NCBI GenBank assembly: GCA_025057155.1
Contig: JANWYD010000023.1
Coordinates: 1-64,000 of the forward strand
DNA length: 64,000 nt
Reading direction: 5' to 3'
Source: Chloroflexaceae bacterium
Lineage (GTDB): Bacteria > Chloroflexota > Chloroflexia > Chloroflexales > Chloroflexaceae
How positions within the stretch are numbered: the stretch's first letter is position 1; every line of letters begins with the position of its first letter. The notes below the pieces were generated by a model. That model was not told where the DNA came from. It worked only from the letters and a program-made list of their open reading frames with translations, and did not search any database. Shown here piece after piece: positions 9,114 to 17,664 of this stretch. The translations under genes were made by a program, and so were the position numbers.

Positions 9114-10298
9114 CTACGGCGCGGGTTCACCTGCGGCCCCCAGGACGCGCGCCACCGGCACTCCCTCCTGGTGCCCCTTGGTTGCCAGCAGGATCGGTTC
9201 GCTCGTCAGGTAGCGGCCCTGCACCTCGCTGCGCACGCGCCCTGAAACCAGGATCTCGCCGCTGTTGGCATGCTGCATCAGATGGGCCGCCAGGTTCATC
9301 TCATCGCCCTGAGCCGTATACACGCGCCGCTCTGCGCCGCCCACGGTGCCGAGATAGAGCAGCCCCTGGGTAATCCCGGCGTGGGTGATCAACCCCCGTT
9401 CGCGTAACTCCAGGCAGCATCCCACCGCCTGGCTCGCGTCCGCGCCGCGGCCCAGCGGCCCGCCAAAGAGCAGCACCAGCACGGCGCCTTTGTTGCCCAC
9501 CTCGATCTCGTTCAGCCAGCCGCCCCAACGCCAGGTTGTCTCCTGCACCTGGCTCACCAGCGTATGCAGGCCACGCGGATGAGCCGGCAAAGCAAAGCCT
9601 GCAAAGACGGGAATGCACGTTCGGTACTCGGCAGTGAGCGTCTGGCGGCGCAGGCGTTCGATAAGCGCGCGGGGGAGGAAATCGTCATCCCGCAGCGGCG
9701 GCCCGGGCTCACCCGGCTGAAAACGCGTTCGCTCGGCAGTCATGGCGGGCGGGCTGGCAACAACGACCTGGCCCGTACATGCGGCGCGTTCCGCAGTCGC
9801 CGCCGCCAGCAGCGCCGGCCCCAGCAGGGTCAGATGCACCCCGTAATGCGGCAGGCCGGCAAGGATGGCATGGATCATTCCCGCGCCGATCCCAATTCGC
9901 AGGTAGAAACGAAAGGGCCCCGACGGCGTAGCGAGGGGCGGCAAGGCGTTCACCGCCTCGAGCAAGGCCATCGCGCAGCGCTGCGCCAGGACTACGTCGG
10001 CCTGGTTGGGCCACCAGGCGGTCAAGGCGTCACCGGCAATCGCCGACACGTCGCCGCCGTATGCGGCTACGGTCTCGATCAACACGGTATAGCAGCGGTT
10101 CAGGGCGGTATGGAGGCGTTCGGCGCCGTCGGGCAGGGTGGCGAAGGCGGCAGTCAGGCGAGTGAAGCCGCGCAGGTCAGCATAGAGCACTGTCGCCTGG
10201 CAGGTAAAGACAGCCCCTGGCCGCAACTCGGCGCTCCCGATCCGCGCGCGCAACCAGTGTGAAAGGTAAGGCCGCAGGTGCGCCGGATCGGTGGACAT
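9114..10298 (-). CDS. Tandem class III adenylate/guanylate cyclase-domain protein
   Basis: The 394-residue soluble protein carries two cyclase homology domains. The first (about residues 20-190) has YADLRGFTRL with the metal-binding Asp and GDVSAIAGDALTAWW with the second Asp. The second (about 225-385) starts PVFAGF in place of the Asp motif and looks degenerate, although TAQGDEMNLAAHLM is kept. Such pairs usually precede an AAA ATPase and TPR region in larger regulators; here the protein ends after the cyclase pair. It could make cAMP/cGMP or act as a nucleotide-binding sensor. The start MSTDPAHL is chosen over an upstream in-frame ATG because the upstream gene's stop is only 5 nt away from it. 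Confidence 0.75.
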   Translation of the reverse strand: MSTDPAHLRPYLSHWLRARIGSAELRPGAVFTCQATVLYADLRGFTRLTAAFATLPDGAERLHTALNRCYTVLIETVAAYGGDVSAIAGDALTAWWPNQADVVLAQRCAMALLEAVNALPPLATPSGPFRFYLRIGIGAGMIHAILAGLPHYGVHLTLLGPALLAAATAERAACTGQVVVASPPAMTAERTRFQPGEPGPPLRDDDFLPRALIERLRRQTLTAEYRTCIPVFAGFALPAHPRGLHTLVSQVQETTWRWGGWLNEIEVGNKGAVLVLLFGGPLGRGADASQAVGCCLELRERGLITHAGITQGLLYLGTVGGAERRVYTAQGDEMNLAAHLMQHANSGEILVSGRVRSEVQGRYLTSEPILLATKGHQEGVPVARVLGAAGEPAP

Positions 10299-10303
10299 GG
10301 AAG

Positions 10304-10630
10304 TCAGGCGATGGAGGCAGGGGTGGAGTCGTCGCTCAGGGCGCTGCAAGCGGCGCAGACGCGAAAGGGAATGCCCGTGCCGCTGACGGTGCGGATGTTC
10401 TCGCGGCAGCCGCAGTACCGGCAGACCGAGAGATTTTCAATATCGTCGGCGCGCCAGAGTTGCGGGGCGAGCGTGATCTCCATTGGTTCATCTATCGAAA
10501 GAATACCCACCTTGACGCAAACAGCGGCGGGGAAGACGTCGGCGACGCGGGCAAAAATCTTGTGCGGATAGGAATACACCTCGTCGCCTACCATAATGCC
10601 CTGCATTCGTGGATGTTGTCGGATCTTCAT
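10304..10630 (-). CDS. Small zinc-ribbon-like protein of unknown function
   Basis: This 108-residue protein is not recognised. Its C-terminal third holds CRYCGC followed about 17 residues later by CAAC, a likely four-Cys zinc ribbon. The N-terminal part (MVGDEVYSYPHKIF) has no known motif. The ATG overlaps the stop of the upstream 83-residue gene (ATGA, 10627-10630). The downstream cyclase gene begins 5 nt after its stop, so all three are probably one operon. Function unknown; a metal-binding partner of the cyclase protein is a guess. Confidence 0.6.
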   Translation of the reverse strand: MKIRQHPRMQGIMVGDEVYSYPHKIFARVADVFPAAVCVKVGILSIDEPMEITLAPQLWRADDIENLSVCRYCGCRENIRTVSGTGIPFRVCAACSALSDDSTPASIA

Positions 10631-10878
10631 GGCTCTTGAAGCCGGGCGATCAGCCGACGCAGGTCGGTTTCGTCCAGCGCGAAGCGCGTGTCATCGGCGA
10701 ACAGCAACTCGTCGAGCACATCGGCGATAACATCAACATCTCCACTCTCAACGGCCAGCAGTCCCTGATCGAGTTCGTAGAATCTATCAAAAGCCCACTG
10801 CGCCAGCTCGGTAGCGTCAATCCGACCCTCTAGCCGTTCCTGGAGCTTTGCAATCAGGGCCTCACGCTCAAATATCAT
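10627..10878 (-). CDS. Small acidic helical protein, unknown
   Basis: The protein has 83 residues from the ATG at 10878, which has GGGAGA about 9 nt upstream. It starts MIFEREALIAKLQERLEG and is predicted all-helical and acidic (for example SGDVDVIADVLDELLFADD). No family is recognised with certainty; small helical immunity-type or adaptor proteins look similar. The frame is open 29 codons further upstream, but that sequence is GC-driven. It is the first gene of an apparent three-gene operon with the zinc-ribbon protein and the cyclase protein. Confidence 0.55.
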   Translation of the reverse strand: MIFEREALIAKLQERLEGRIDATELAQWAFDRFYELDQGLLAVESGDVDVIADVLDELLFADDTRFALDETDLRRLIARLQEP

Positions 10879-11055
10879 AGCACAGATTCTCCCGATAGAC
10901 ACCGGGGGCGCCCGGACCGGCAGGCTCCGCGCAAGGTTCTGAGGCCAGACCCGGCCTCTTTGCATTCCCAGAGGCGAGTGCCGGACCTGGGATTGATCCG
11001 CCGTCTTCGAGGCGCAGCCGGGAGTCCAGGTCTTCGTTGGCGTCAGGGTTGCTGC

Positions 11056-11565
11056 TCAGTCGGCCAGCGCGTCGTCGCACAGGGTGCGGAAGCCGCAACC
11101 GGCGCAGCGGCGCGGATCGTCGTGACTGCGGCTGACATCGTCGGCGTCGAGCAGGGCCTGCATCTCGTCGAGCAGGGCCACCAGGCGCCGGCGCACGGCG
11201 GGGGTATAGGCGAGACGAAAGGTGGCGTCGGCGTAACGCAGAAACCCCCATGGCGGCGCGCGGCCCGTCGTCTCTTCCACCAGCAGACAGTAGGCGGCCA
11301 GTTGCATGAGGTCGGAGTCGTAGGGCCGCGGCGCCCGCCGCCCCGGTTTCACCTCAACCGGGATGACGGCCCCGCCGCGTTCGATCAGATAATCAGGCTT
11401 GCCCGCCAACCTGTAGCGCATCGCGACCAGGGGGCGCTCCAGCGGGCGTCCTGCGCCGACATCCATAGCCGCCACGCGACCCCAGGGCAGCCCGGCCCGC
11501 TGGCGCAACACGAGGGCAAAAACCAGGAGCAGCAGGCCCAGGCAAAGAACAACCCCTCCGAGCAT
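11056..11565 (-). CDS. Membrane-anchored Cas4-like PD-(D/E)XK nuclease, C-terminal part
   Basis: The 169-residue protein begins with a hydrophobic helix (MLGGVVLCLGLLLLVFALVL). It then has a RecB/Cas4-type nuclease core: PDYLIE with the Asp, IPVEVK (the E-x-K), QLAAYCLL with the Gln-Tyr motif IV, and a C-terminal CAGCGFRTLC cysteine cluster. The first iron-sulfur Cys of Cas4 proteins is not in this frame but in the preceding gene (11574-11792), one frame away. The ATG at 11565 lies 9 nt after that gene's stop, with GGGAG about 12 nt upstream. It could be an independent chain that pairs with the N-terminal piece, or the product of a frameshift. Confidence 0.65.
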   Translation of the reverse strand: MLGGVVLCLGLLLLVFALVLRQRAGLPWGRVAAMDVGAGRPLERPLVAMRYRLAGKPDYLIERGGAVIPVEVKPGRRAPRPYDSDLMQLAAYCLLVEETTGRAPPWGFLRYADATFRLAYTPAVRRRLVALLDEMQALLDADDVSRSHDDPRRCAGCGFRTLCDDALAD

Positions 11566-11573
11566 CGCCGCGA

Positions 11574-11792
11574 TCAGACTCCCGCTGCCACCAGCAACAA
11601 CCCGCCGGCCAGCAGCGCCAGCCCGGCCCACAGGACCACGCCGCTCATAGCGACCAGGCGCCCGTGGGCTGCATGCCTGGCGCTGCCGAGGGCGCGACGG
11701 GCCTGGCCCTCCGGTTCCAGGCCGGCCACCCGTCGCAGCCACCAGGCCCGGGCGCAATACACATACTCGCCGACTTCACTGGCCCGGATCAT
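11574..11792 (-). CDS. N-terminal piece of the Cas4-like protein, with membrane helix
   Basis: The 72-residue protein starts MIRASEVGEYVYCARAWWLRRV. The YVYCARAWW segment matches the N-terminal Cys-containing motif of Cas4/DUF83 nucleases. The end is a hydrophobic helix (SGVVLWAGLALLAGGLLLVA) directly followed by a TGA. The nuclease core continues in another frame from 11565. The start overlaps the rseP stop by one base (TGATG, 11790-11794), so the gene follows rseP translationally. No cas genes or CRISPR repeats are near, so a CRISPR role is unlikely. See the matching finding for split versus frameshift. Confidence 0.6.
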   Translation of the reverse strand: MIRASEVGEYVYCARAWWLRRVAGLEPEGQARRALGSARHAAHGRLVAMSGVVLWAGLALLAGGLLLVAAGV

Positions 11793-12979
11793 CAATTCCC
11801 GCCCAGCACCGGCAGGCCGCGGATGGCGTTGAGCACATCATTGACCGTAATCACCACCATCAAGCCCATAAGTGCGGCAAAGCCGATTGCGTGCACCAGG
11901 GCTTCCTTTTCCGGAGGCACCTTCTTGCCCCCCCGCAGCCACTCGACCAGGGCGAAGATAATGTGGCTGCCATCAAGGGCAGGGATGGGCAAAAGGTTCA
12001 GCAAGAACAGATTCAGGCTCAGAACCGCGGCCAGGTTCCAGAAGGCCGCGAACCCGCCTGGCTGCTGGATCACCTCGCCCGTCGCCCGGGCAATGCCTAC
12101 CGGCCCGATCGGGCCGCCTTCGGGCGCCGGCGCCGGCGAGAAAAGGCCGAGGAGTGAAGCCGGCAGCGTTGCCAGGGCCTGGATCATCCGACCGGTCAAT
12201 TCCAGGCTGTAGGTGATGCCGTGCCAGATGCCTGCCAGCGGCCCGACCTGCACTTGCTCCATCCGTGGACCGTAGCTGAAGCCGAAGCCCGACTCAAAGC
12301 TCTTTCCCTCAGGCGAGGTCCAGGGGCCGGGGACGACCACCAGAGTTACTTCTGCGCCATCGCGCAGCACCGTGGCAGTCACCGGCTGACCGGCCCTGGC
12401 GCGGGCCACTTCGCCGATCACCCTGGGATCCTTGACGGAACGGCCGTCCAGGGCAAGCAGTTCATCGCCGGAACGGAACCCGGCCTGTTCGGCGGGGGTG
12501 CCGGCGAAGACCTGGCTGATGATCTGGCTGCCAGCGGGTGTGGGAACGCCGAGGGTGCTGAAGAGCACGGCAAAGATCGCCATGGCCAGCAGCAAGTTCA
12601 TCAATGGACCGGCCACCATCACAATAATCCGGCGCCAGGGGGGCGCCGCGGCCAGCGTGCCGCCGGCGCCGTAGAGGGGGTCGCTCGCGCCGTCGCCGTT
12701 CTGCGCAAAACGCACGAATCCTCCCAGAGGAAGCCAGTTCAACGTGTATTTAACGCCGTTCCGCTCAAAGAGCGTCAGCATGCGCGGCGGAAAACCGACT
12801 CCGAACTCATCAACCTTGATCCCCAGCCATACAGCGGTGAGAAAATGCCCGAGTTCGTGCATCACCACCAGCAACCCGAGCATTAACAAGAATGCGCCAA
12901 TGGCCACCAGCGGATTTCCTGCGCTTTGCTCGGCGGCCTGCTGTATCGGCGCGGCTGCGATGCCTGCGAGAGCGAGCAT
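11792..12979 (-). CDS. rseP: Site-2 zinc metalloprotease RseP/RasP (M50)
   Basis: The protein has 395 residues. It carries the zinc-binding HELGH in a first membrane helix (VVMHELGHFLTAVW), one periplasmic PDZ domain at about residues 160-240 (GTPAEQAGFRSGDELLALDG), and the C-terminal NLLPIPALDGSHIIF helix with the third zinc ligand Asp. It cleaves membrane-embedded anti-sigma factors or signal-peptide remnants within the membrane. The start MLALAGIAAA at 12979 has GGAG 7 nt upstream; 42 further codons upstream are non-homologous. It lies in the usual uppS-cdsA-rseP order. Confidence 0.92.
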   Translation of the reverse strand: MLALAGIAAAPIQQAAEQSAGNPLVAIGAFLLMLGLLVVMHELGHFLTAVWLGIKVDEFGVGFPPRMLTLFERNGVKYTLNWLPLGGFVRFAQNGDGASDPLYGAGGTLAAAPPWRRIIVMVAGPLMNLLLAMAIFAVLFSTLGVPTPAGSQIISQVFAGTPAEQAGFRSGDELLALDGRSVKDPRVIGEVARARAGQPVTATVLRDGAEVTLVVVPGPWTSPEGKSFESGFGFSYGPRMEQVQVGPLAGIWHGITYSLELTGRMIQALATLPASLLGLFSPAPAPEGGPIGPVGIARATGEVIQQPGGFAAFWNLAAVLSLNLFLLNLLPIPALDGSHIIFALVEWLRGGKKVPPEKEALVHAIGFAALMGLMVVITVNDVLNAIRGLPVLGGN

Positions 12980-13001
12980 ACTATCTCCAATGCAACAAAA
13001 C

Positions 13002-13077
13002 AGCGTCGGGCGCAGGAAGAGGCATTGGATGAGCCGTCCGCCTCTTCGTCTCTGACGCTCTCCACGAGCCCGACGCT
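13002..13077 (-). other. Nested stem-loops in the cdsA-rseP spacer
   Basis: An outer 10-bp inverted repeat (13002-13011 AGCGTCGGGC with 13068-13077) encloses an inner 7-bp one (AAGAGGC 13017-13023 with GCCTCTT 13040-13046). It could be a processing or attenuation structure in the intercistronic RNA. Confidence 0.45.
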
Positions 13078-13101
13078 CAAGACTGCTGGTAGTGTAGCGA
13101 A

Positions 13102-14070
13102 TCAAGGGGCCAGAGTCAAGAGAATCGTGAAATAGATAACCGGCGCGGTGAAGAGCAGGCTGTCCATACGGTCAAGAATACCGCCGTGGCCAGGGATGAG
13201 CGTTCCAGAGTCTTTGACGCCGACCTGGCGCTTGATAAGCGACTCGCCGAGATCGCCGAGTGGTCCGGCGATCCCGGCGGCCACGCCAATGAGCACGGCG
13301 CTCAACAGGCTGATGGGCAAGCCAAGGAGCGGCACCGCCGCGGCCGCGGTAAGGATAGAGGCAACCAGTCCGCCAGCGAAGCCCTCCCAGGTCTTCTTAG
13401 GGCTAAGGATAGGCGCCATGCGGGTGCGCCCGATTGAACGACCCACGAAATAGGCCGCGCTGTCCTGGAGCCAGGTGATCGCCAGCACCAGAAAGACCCA
13501 GGCGGCGCCGGGGGGAATGTTGAGCGGCGCGAGCAGGCCGGGGCGCAGGGGCGTATCAAGCTGGCGCAGCAGGATGAAGGCGCTCAGCAGCCAGCCGATG
13601 TAGGCGGCGCCGGTAAACGTGAGCGCCCAGTTCTGCAGGCTGGTGCTGCGATCAGGCTGGGTGAACTCGTACACCAGGGTGGCCATCAACCCGAGGGCCA
13701 GCGTCATCCCGGCGAGGCTGAGATCGGTGAAGGGTTGCAGAGCGGCCGCGCCGCAGAACGCTACTCCCAGGACGATGCCGGGAACACGGCGAGGAGCGAA
13801 GCCCCCCTGGCGCAACAGACCGAAAAGCTCAATGATCGCCAGCACCACGCAGAAGGCCACGAAGCCCGCCGTCGCCCAGGGCCACCAGGCTACGGCGACA
13901 ATCAGCGGGATCAGGATCACGACGCTGAACAGGCGCTGGACGAGGGAGCTTGAGCTACTCGGAGACGAGCCCGCCGAAGCGACGCTGACGCTGTCCGTAC
14001 TCGCTGATAGCCTGCTGGAGGTGTTCTGGCCGGAAGTCGGGCCAGAAGACGGGGGTGAACCAGAACTCAC
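13102..14070 (-). CDS. cdsA: Phosphatidate cytidylyltransferase (CDP-diglyceride synthase)
   Basis: The integral membrane enzyme makes CDP-diacylglycerol from CTP and phosphatidate. The frame encodes 322 residues. Conserved parts are SPKKTWEGFAGG and the C-terminal family signature GDLGESLIKRQVGVKDSG...PGHGGILDRMDS. CdsA proteins are normally about 265-280 residues and would begin near LVQRLFSVV. Here the only ATG lies upstream, giving a Ser/Thr-rich 42-residue extension encoded over the last 116 bp of uppS. A GTG at 13920 is the alternative but would cut into the first membrane helix. The start is therefore uncertain. Confidence 0.88.
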   Translation of the reverse strand: MSSGSPPSSGPTSGQNTSSRLSASTDSVSVASAGSSPSSSSSLVQRLFSVVILIPLIVAVAWWPWATAGFVAFCVVLAIIELFGLLRQGGFAPRRVPGIVLGVAFCGAAALQPFTDLSLAGMTLALGLMATLVYEFTQPDRSTSLQNWALTFTGAAYIGWLLSAFILLRQLDTPLRPGLLAPLNIPPGAAWVFLVLAITWLQDSAAYFVGRSIGRTRMAPILSPKKTWEGFAGGLVASILTAAAAVPLLGLPISLLSAVLIGVAAGIAGPLGDLGESLIKRQVGVKDSGTLIPGHGGILDRMDSLLFTAPVIYFTILLTLAP

Positions 14071-14677
14071 TGTAGGCTGCCTGCCAGATAAGAAAGTTCG
14101 AAATTCGCCGCTCGCCGCTGGTGCGGATGATCACGTCCGGGTCGGGCATCCCGGCAGTGTAGAGGTTGGCGCTGATCAACCGCTCGTCAATCTGATCCGG
14201 ACTGACCCCAGAGGCGACAATTTTACGCACGGCGTCGACAATATCCGCCCGGCCGCCATAGTTAAAGGCGATCGCCAGAGTCAGACCGGTGTTATGACGG
14301 GTCAGATCGATAGCGTAGCGCACCTTTTCGGCCAGGCGCGGGCTGAGACCCTCGAGCCGTCCGAGATGCCGCAGATGGACGTTCTGCTCGTGGAGCGCAT
14401 ACGTCTCGCGGTCAATAAAATCGCTCAGGATCTGCATCAGACCCTGCACCTCGGCAGACGGGCGAGTCCAGTTTTCGGTCGAGAAGGCGTAGAGGGTCAG
14501 GTAACGCACACCCAGGCGGTCGGCCTCGCTCACAATCGCCCGGATATTCTCAGTACCTGCCCGATGGCCCGCGAGTCGCGGCAACCCTCGCTGGCGCGCC
14601 CAGCGCCCGTTTCCGTCCATGATGACCGCGATGTGTTGAGGGGTCTTGCTCTCACGTTCGCCATCAGCCTTGCTCAT
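13955..14677 (-). CDS. uppS: Isoprenyl transferase (undecaprenyl diphosphate synthase)
   Basis: The 240-residue cis-prenyltransferase shows the IMDGNGRWARQRG motif with the catalytic Asp, GHRAG for diphosphate binding, and the C-terminal RTSGERRISNFLIWQ signature followed by the AYSEFWFTPVFWPDF segment. It condenses isopentenyl diphosphate units onto farnesyl diphosphate to make the C55 lipid carrier for cell envelope synthesis. It lies 24 nt downstream of frr, and its 3' end is overlapped by the long form of cdsA. Confidence 0.95.
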   Translation of the reverse strand: MSKADGERESKTPQHIAVIMDGNGRWARQRGLPRLAGHRAGTENIRAIVSEADRLGVRYLTLYAFSTENWTRPSAEVQGLMQILSDFIDRETYALHEQNVHLRHLGRLEGLSPRLAEKVRYAIDLTRHNTGLTLAIAFNYGGRADIVDAVRKIVASGVSPDQIDERLISANLYTAGMPDPDVIIRTSGERRISNFLIWQAAYSEFWFTPVFWPDFRPEHLQQAISEYGQRQRRFGGLVSE

Positions 14678-14701
14678 AGCCTGCTCTCCGCCCGTCGTGG
14701 C

Positions 14702-15259
14702 TCAGACCGCCATGACCTCGGCTTCTTTATCCTTGCCGATCGCGTCGAGGTCGGCGATGCACTTATCGGTCAGTTGCTGCACCCGTTCCTGGGCGCGCTT
14801 GAGTTCATCCTCGCTGATCAGCTTTTCGGCCTCAAGCTCCTTCAACTGGTCCATCGCATCGCGGCGCTGGTTCCGCACCGAGACCTTCACCTCTTCAACG
14901 CGATGGCGCACCACCTTCACCAGTTCACGCCGTCGCTCCTCGGTCAGCGGGGGGATGGCCAGACGGATCACGCGCCCATCGTTGGTGGGATTGATGCCGA
15001 TGTCGGATTGCTGAATGGCCTTCTCTATCGTTTTGATCAACCCTGCATCGTAGGGTTGGATGACGATGAGACGGGCCTCGGGCACCGAAATATTGGCGAG
15101 CTGGTTCAGCGGCATCGGCGCGCCATACGCCTCCACATGCAGATGCTCAACCAGGCCGGCCGAGGCGCGCCCGGTGCGGATCGTCGCCAGATGGTGCCGC
15201 AGGGCCTCGACGGCCTTCTTCAGATGAGCCTCATAGTCGCGCAAGACATCGTTGACCAT
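14702..15259 (-). CDS. frr: Ribosome recycling factor
   Basis: The 185-residue protein has the family length and sequence ([44 protein letters not shown]). With EF-G it splits post-termination ribosomes. The ATG at 15259 ([13 protein letters not shown]) is chosen because AGGAG lies 7 nt upstream; the in-frame extension to 15358 has no homologous character. It sits 135 nt after pyrH in the conserved rpsB-tsf-pyrH-frr order. Confidence 0.95.
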   Translation of the reverse strand: MVNDVLRDYEAHLKKAVEALRHHLATIRTGRASAGLVEHLHVEAYGAPMPLNQLANISVPEARLIVIQPYDAGLIKTIEKAIQQSDIGINPTNDGRVIRLAIPPLTEERRRELVKVVRHRVEEVKVSVRNQRRDAMDQLKELEAEKLISEDELKRAQERVQQLTDKCIADLDAIGKDKEAEVMAV

Positions 15260-15394
15260 CACGCTCTCCTCACATAACTCGCCGCCCGGCGGTCGCCAGG
15301 GGTGGGGGCGTTCTGTCGCACCTGCACCGCTTCCTCGCCGCGCGAGGCGCGCGGTCATCAGGCCGGCGCTGCGGCGCCTCCAGCCTCTCGAGGC

Positions 15395-16144
15395 TTACAC
15401 TTCCGGCACAGCCATCCGTTCAGGGAGACTCTTACTGACCAGGGTGCCAACGTGATACCCGAGCACAATGCGCTCAATCGTGCCCGGTTCCAGCGCATTG
15501 AATACAATCAGCGGGATATCGTGATCCATGCAAAACGTGAGCGCGGTGCTATCCATCACCGTAAGACCGCGATTGAGGGCCTCCATGTAGGTCAGGTGAT
15601 CGAACTTAACGGCGCTGGGGTCGCGGCGTGGATCAGCGCTGTAGATCCCGTCCACGCCGTTTTTGGCCATCAAGATCACCTGGGCATGGATCTCGGCGGC
15701 GCGCAGCGCCGCCGCCGAGTCGGTAGTAAAGTATGGATTGCCGGTTCCTCCGGCGAGGATGATCACCCGGCCCTTTTCCAGGTGGCGGATGGCGCGGCGA
15801 CGGATGTAGGGTTCAGCGACCTCATTCATCTGGATGGCAGTCATAGCGCGGGTATGCAGCCCGTGCTGCTCGAGCACGTCCTGGAGGGCAAGCGAGTTGA
15901 TAATCGTGCCCAGCATCCCCATGTAGTGCGACTGCGCCGTATCCATTCCTCGCGCGATGGACTGGCTGCCGCGCCAGATGTTCCCGCCGCCGATCACGAC
16001 CGCGATATCGACGCCTCGACGATGCACAGCGGCGATTTCGCGGGCCAGATAGTCGAGCATATCGTAGCTCACCACTTCATCGGTGCCTTTGATCTGCTCG
16101 CCGCTCAACTTGATCAGAATACGCCGATACTTAGGCTCTTGCAT
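15395..16144 (-). CDS. pyrH: UMP kinase
   Basis: The 249-residue amino-acid-kinase-fold enzyme phosphorylates UMP to UDP with ATP. Visible motifs are ILIKLSGEQIKG near the N-terminus, VVIGGGNIWRG for phosphate binding, and AGGTGNPYFTTD at the UMP site. The 5' flank on the coding strand reads GGTACCTCCT directly before the ATG, so there is no Shine-Dalgarno at the usual spacing; initiation may depend on coupling or a leaderless-like mode. It is placed between tsf and frr as in most bacteria. Confidence 0.95.
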   Translation of the reverse strand: MQEPKYRRILIKLSGEQIKGTDEVVSYDMLDYLAREIAAVHRRGVDIAVVIGGGNIWRGSQSIARGMDTAQSHYMGMLGTIINSLALQDVLEQHGLHTRAMTAIQMNEVAEPYIRRRAIRHLEKGRVIILAGGTGNPYFTTDSAAALRAAEIHAQVILMAKNGVDGIYSADPRRDPSAVKFDHLTYMEALNRGLTVMDSTALTFCMDHDIPLIVFNALEPGTIERIVLGYHVGTLVSKSLPERMAVPEV

Positions 16145-16222
16145 AGGAGGTACCAGAAGCAGGGAGCAGTTTCCGACCGGCAGGCGCTCCCGCCAGGCGT
16201 CAACTGCTCCCGCCGTAGCAGG

Positions 16223-16750
16223 TCAGGCGCTAACCTCGTAGCGCACGAAGCGCCGGACGACGATGTTTTCGCCGAGTTTGGCGATAGTTTCTTTGATCAG
16301 TTCTTCGATCGTTTTTGATGGATCCTTGATAAATGGCTGTTGCAGCAGCACGCTCTCTTCGATAAACTTCTCACGGGGCAGCCCGCTCTCGACCACAGCC
16401 TCGTCGGTCACCTCGTCGGCGCTGATGTAGCGCGGATTCAGCGCGACAATATGCTGGGCGAGGTTATTCGCCAGGGTGACGAAGTCCTCAGTGCGAGCGA
16501 CAAAGTCGGTCTCGCAGTTCAATTCCACCAGACCGGCGACGCGAGCGCCGTAATGCACATAGACCCCGATGAGGCCCTCACGAGCTTCGCGAGCAGCCTT
16601 CTTCGCCGCCGCCTCGATCCCCCGTTCGCGCAGGATCTCAATGGCCTTCTTGAGATCACCGCCGGTCTGCTCCAGGATATCTTTACACTCCTTGATCCCG
16701 GCGCCGGTTCGCTCCCGCAGTTCTTTGACCAGTTCAATCGACACTGCCAC
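16223..16750 (-). CDS. tsf: Elongation factor Ts, short form
   Basis: The protein has 175 residues from a GTG start at 16750 (VAVSIELVKELRERTG), with GAGGAG 8 nt upstream. The upstream in-frame ATG at 16804 is rejected because it falls in a palindromic spacer. The N-terminal UBA-like domain and the TDFVARTEDF core that contacts EF-Tu are present. It ends after one dimerisation-type domain, so it is the short EF-Ts seen in several deep-branching bacteria rather than the 280-residue E. coli type. It catalyses GDP release from EF-Tu. Confidence 0.94.
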   Translation of the reverse strand: MAVSIELVKELRERTGAGIKECKDILEQTGGDLKKAIEILRERGIEAAAKKAAREAREGLIGVYVHYGARVAGLVELNCETDFVARTEDFVTLANNLAQHIVALNPRYISADEVTDEAVVESGLPREKFIEESVLLQQPFIKDPSKTIEELIKETIAKLGENIVVRRFVRYEVSA

Positions 16751-16775
16751 AGGCTTCGCTCCTCTTCTCGTGACG

Positions 16776-16870
16776 TGGAGGGGCATATGCCCCTCCAGAA
16801 CCACCTGATGGTACTATCTTGGGAGGGCATGGCCCTCCCAAAACCTGAGCGCAACCCGCTGCGTTGCGCT
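16776..16870. repeat. Cluster of three short palindromes between rpsB and tsf
   Basis: TGGAGGGGCAT/ATGCCCCTCCA is a perfect 22-bp palindrome (16776-16797). TTGGGAGGGC-atg-GCCCTCCCAA spans 16820-16842. GCGCAAC/GTTGCGC (16850-16870) is a third. The first two resemble the GGGAGGGC hairpins found at 24601, 39172 and 40891. They sit in the 191-nt transcribed spacer and could set the rpsB:tsf ratio. Confidence 0.7.
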
Positions 16871-16941
16871 GCCGTCTGGTATAAGACGGGCGGGAGCCCG
16901 GGGAAAACGGGCGTTCCCTGCGCTGCTCTCGCGGTGGTCTC

Positions 16942-17664
16942 TCAGCCCTCCTGGGCCGCCTCGCGGCGCGCGATGCCTTCGAGCGCCGCGTCGGCGATCT
17001 TGCCGGTAATGAGGCGAATGCCGCGGATGGCGTCGTCATTGCATGGAATGACGTAGCTGATCGGGTCGGGATCACAGTTCGTATCCACCATGGCCACGAC
17101 GGGCACGCCAACCTTGAGCGCCTCCTTGACGGCCAGTTCCTCTTTGTGCGGATCGATTACGAAGAGCGCTCCGGGCAGCCGATCCATAGTCTTGATGCCA
17201 GCGAAGACCCGGTTGAGCTTTTCTATTTCCTTTTCAAGCTGCAAACCCTCGGCCTTGGTAAGGCGGGCGAAATCGCCGCGATCACGCTGGGCCTCGAGAT
17301 CAGCGAGGCGCTTGAGGCGCCCCTTGATCGTCGCAAAGTTGGTCAATGTTCCGCCGAGCCAGCGTTGGGTGATATAGTACTGGCCGGCGCGGGTCGCTTC
17401 CTCAATCACCGCCTCCTGGGCTTGCTTCTTGGTGCCGACGAAGAGCACCTTCTCACCGCGCGCCGTCACATCGGCAATGAAATTATAGGCCGCCGTAAGG
17501 CCCAGGACGGTCTTCTGCAGGTCAATAATGTGGATTCCATTGCGCGCGGTGTAGATGTACGGGCGCATCTTCGGATTCCAGCGATTCGTCTGGTGCCCGA
17601 AGTGCGCGCCAGCCTCCAGCAGCGCCTTGATCGAAACTACGCGCGGCGTTGTCGTCTGGGTCAT
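16942..17664 (-). CDS. rpsB: Ribosomal protein S2
   Basis: The 240-residue protein has full S2 features: [43 protein letters not shown] and the C-terminal [14 protein letters not shown]. It is a component of the 30S head/body junction, needed for S1 binding. The start [10 protein letters not shown] at 17664 has GGAG 12 nt upstream; an upstream 17-codon extension is rejected. It is the first gene of the rpsB-tsf-pyrH-frr cluster, with a promoter at 17800-17828 and a leader of about 130 nt. Confidence 0.96.
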   Translation of the reverse strand: MTQTTTPRVVSIKALLEAGAHFGHQTNRWNPKMRPYIYTARNGIHIIDLQKTVLGLTAAYNFIADVTARGEKVLFVGTKKQAQEAVIEEATRAGQYYITQRWLGGTLTNFATIKGRLKRLADLEAQRDRGDFARLTKAEGLQLEKEIEKLNRVFAGIKTMDRLPGALFVIDPHKEELAVKEALKVGVPVVAMVDTNCDPDPISYVIPCNDDAIRGIRLITGKIADAALEGIARREAAQEG

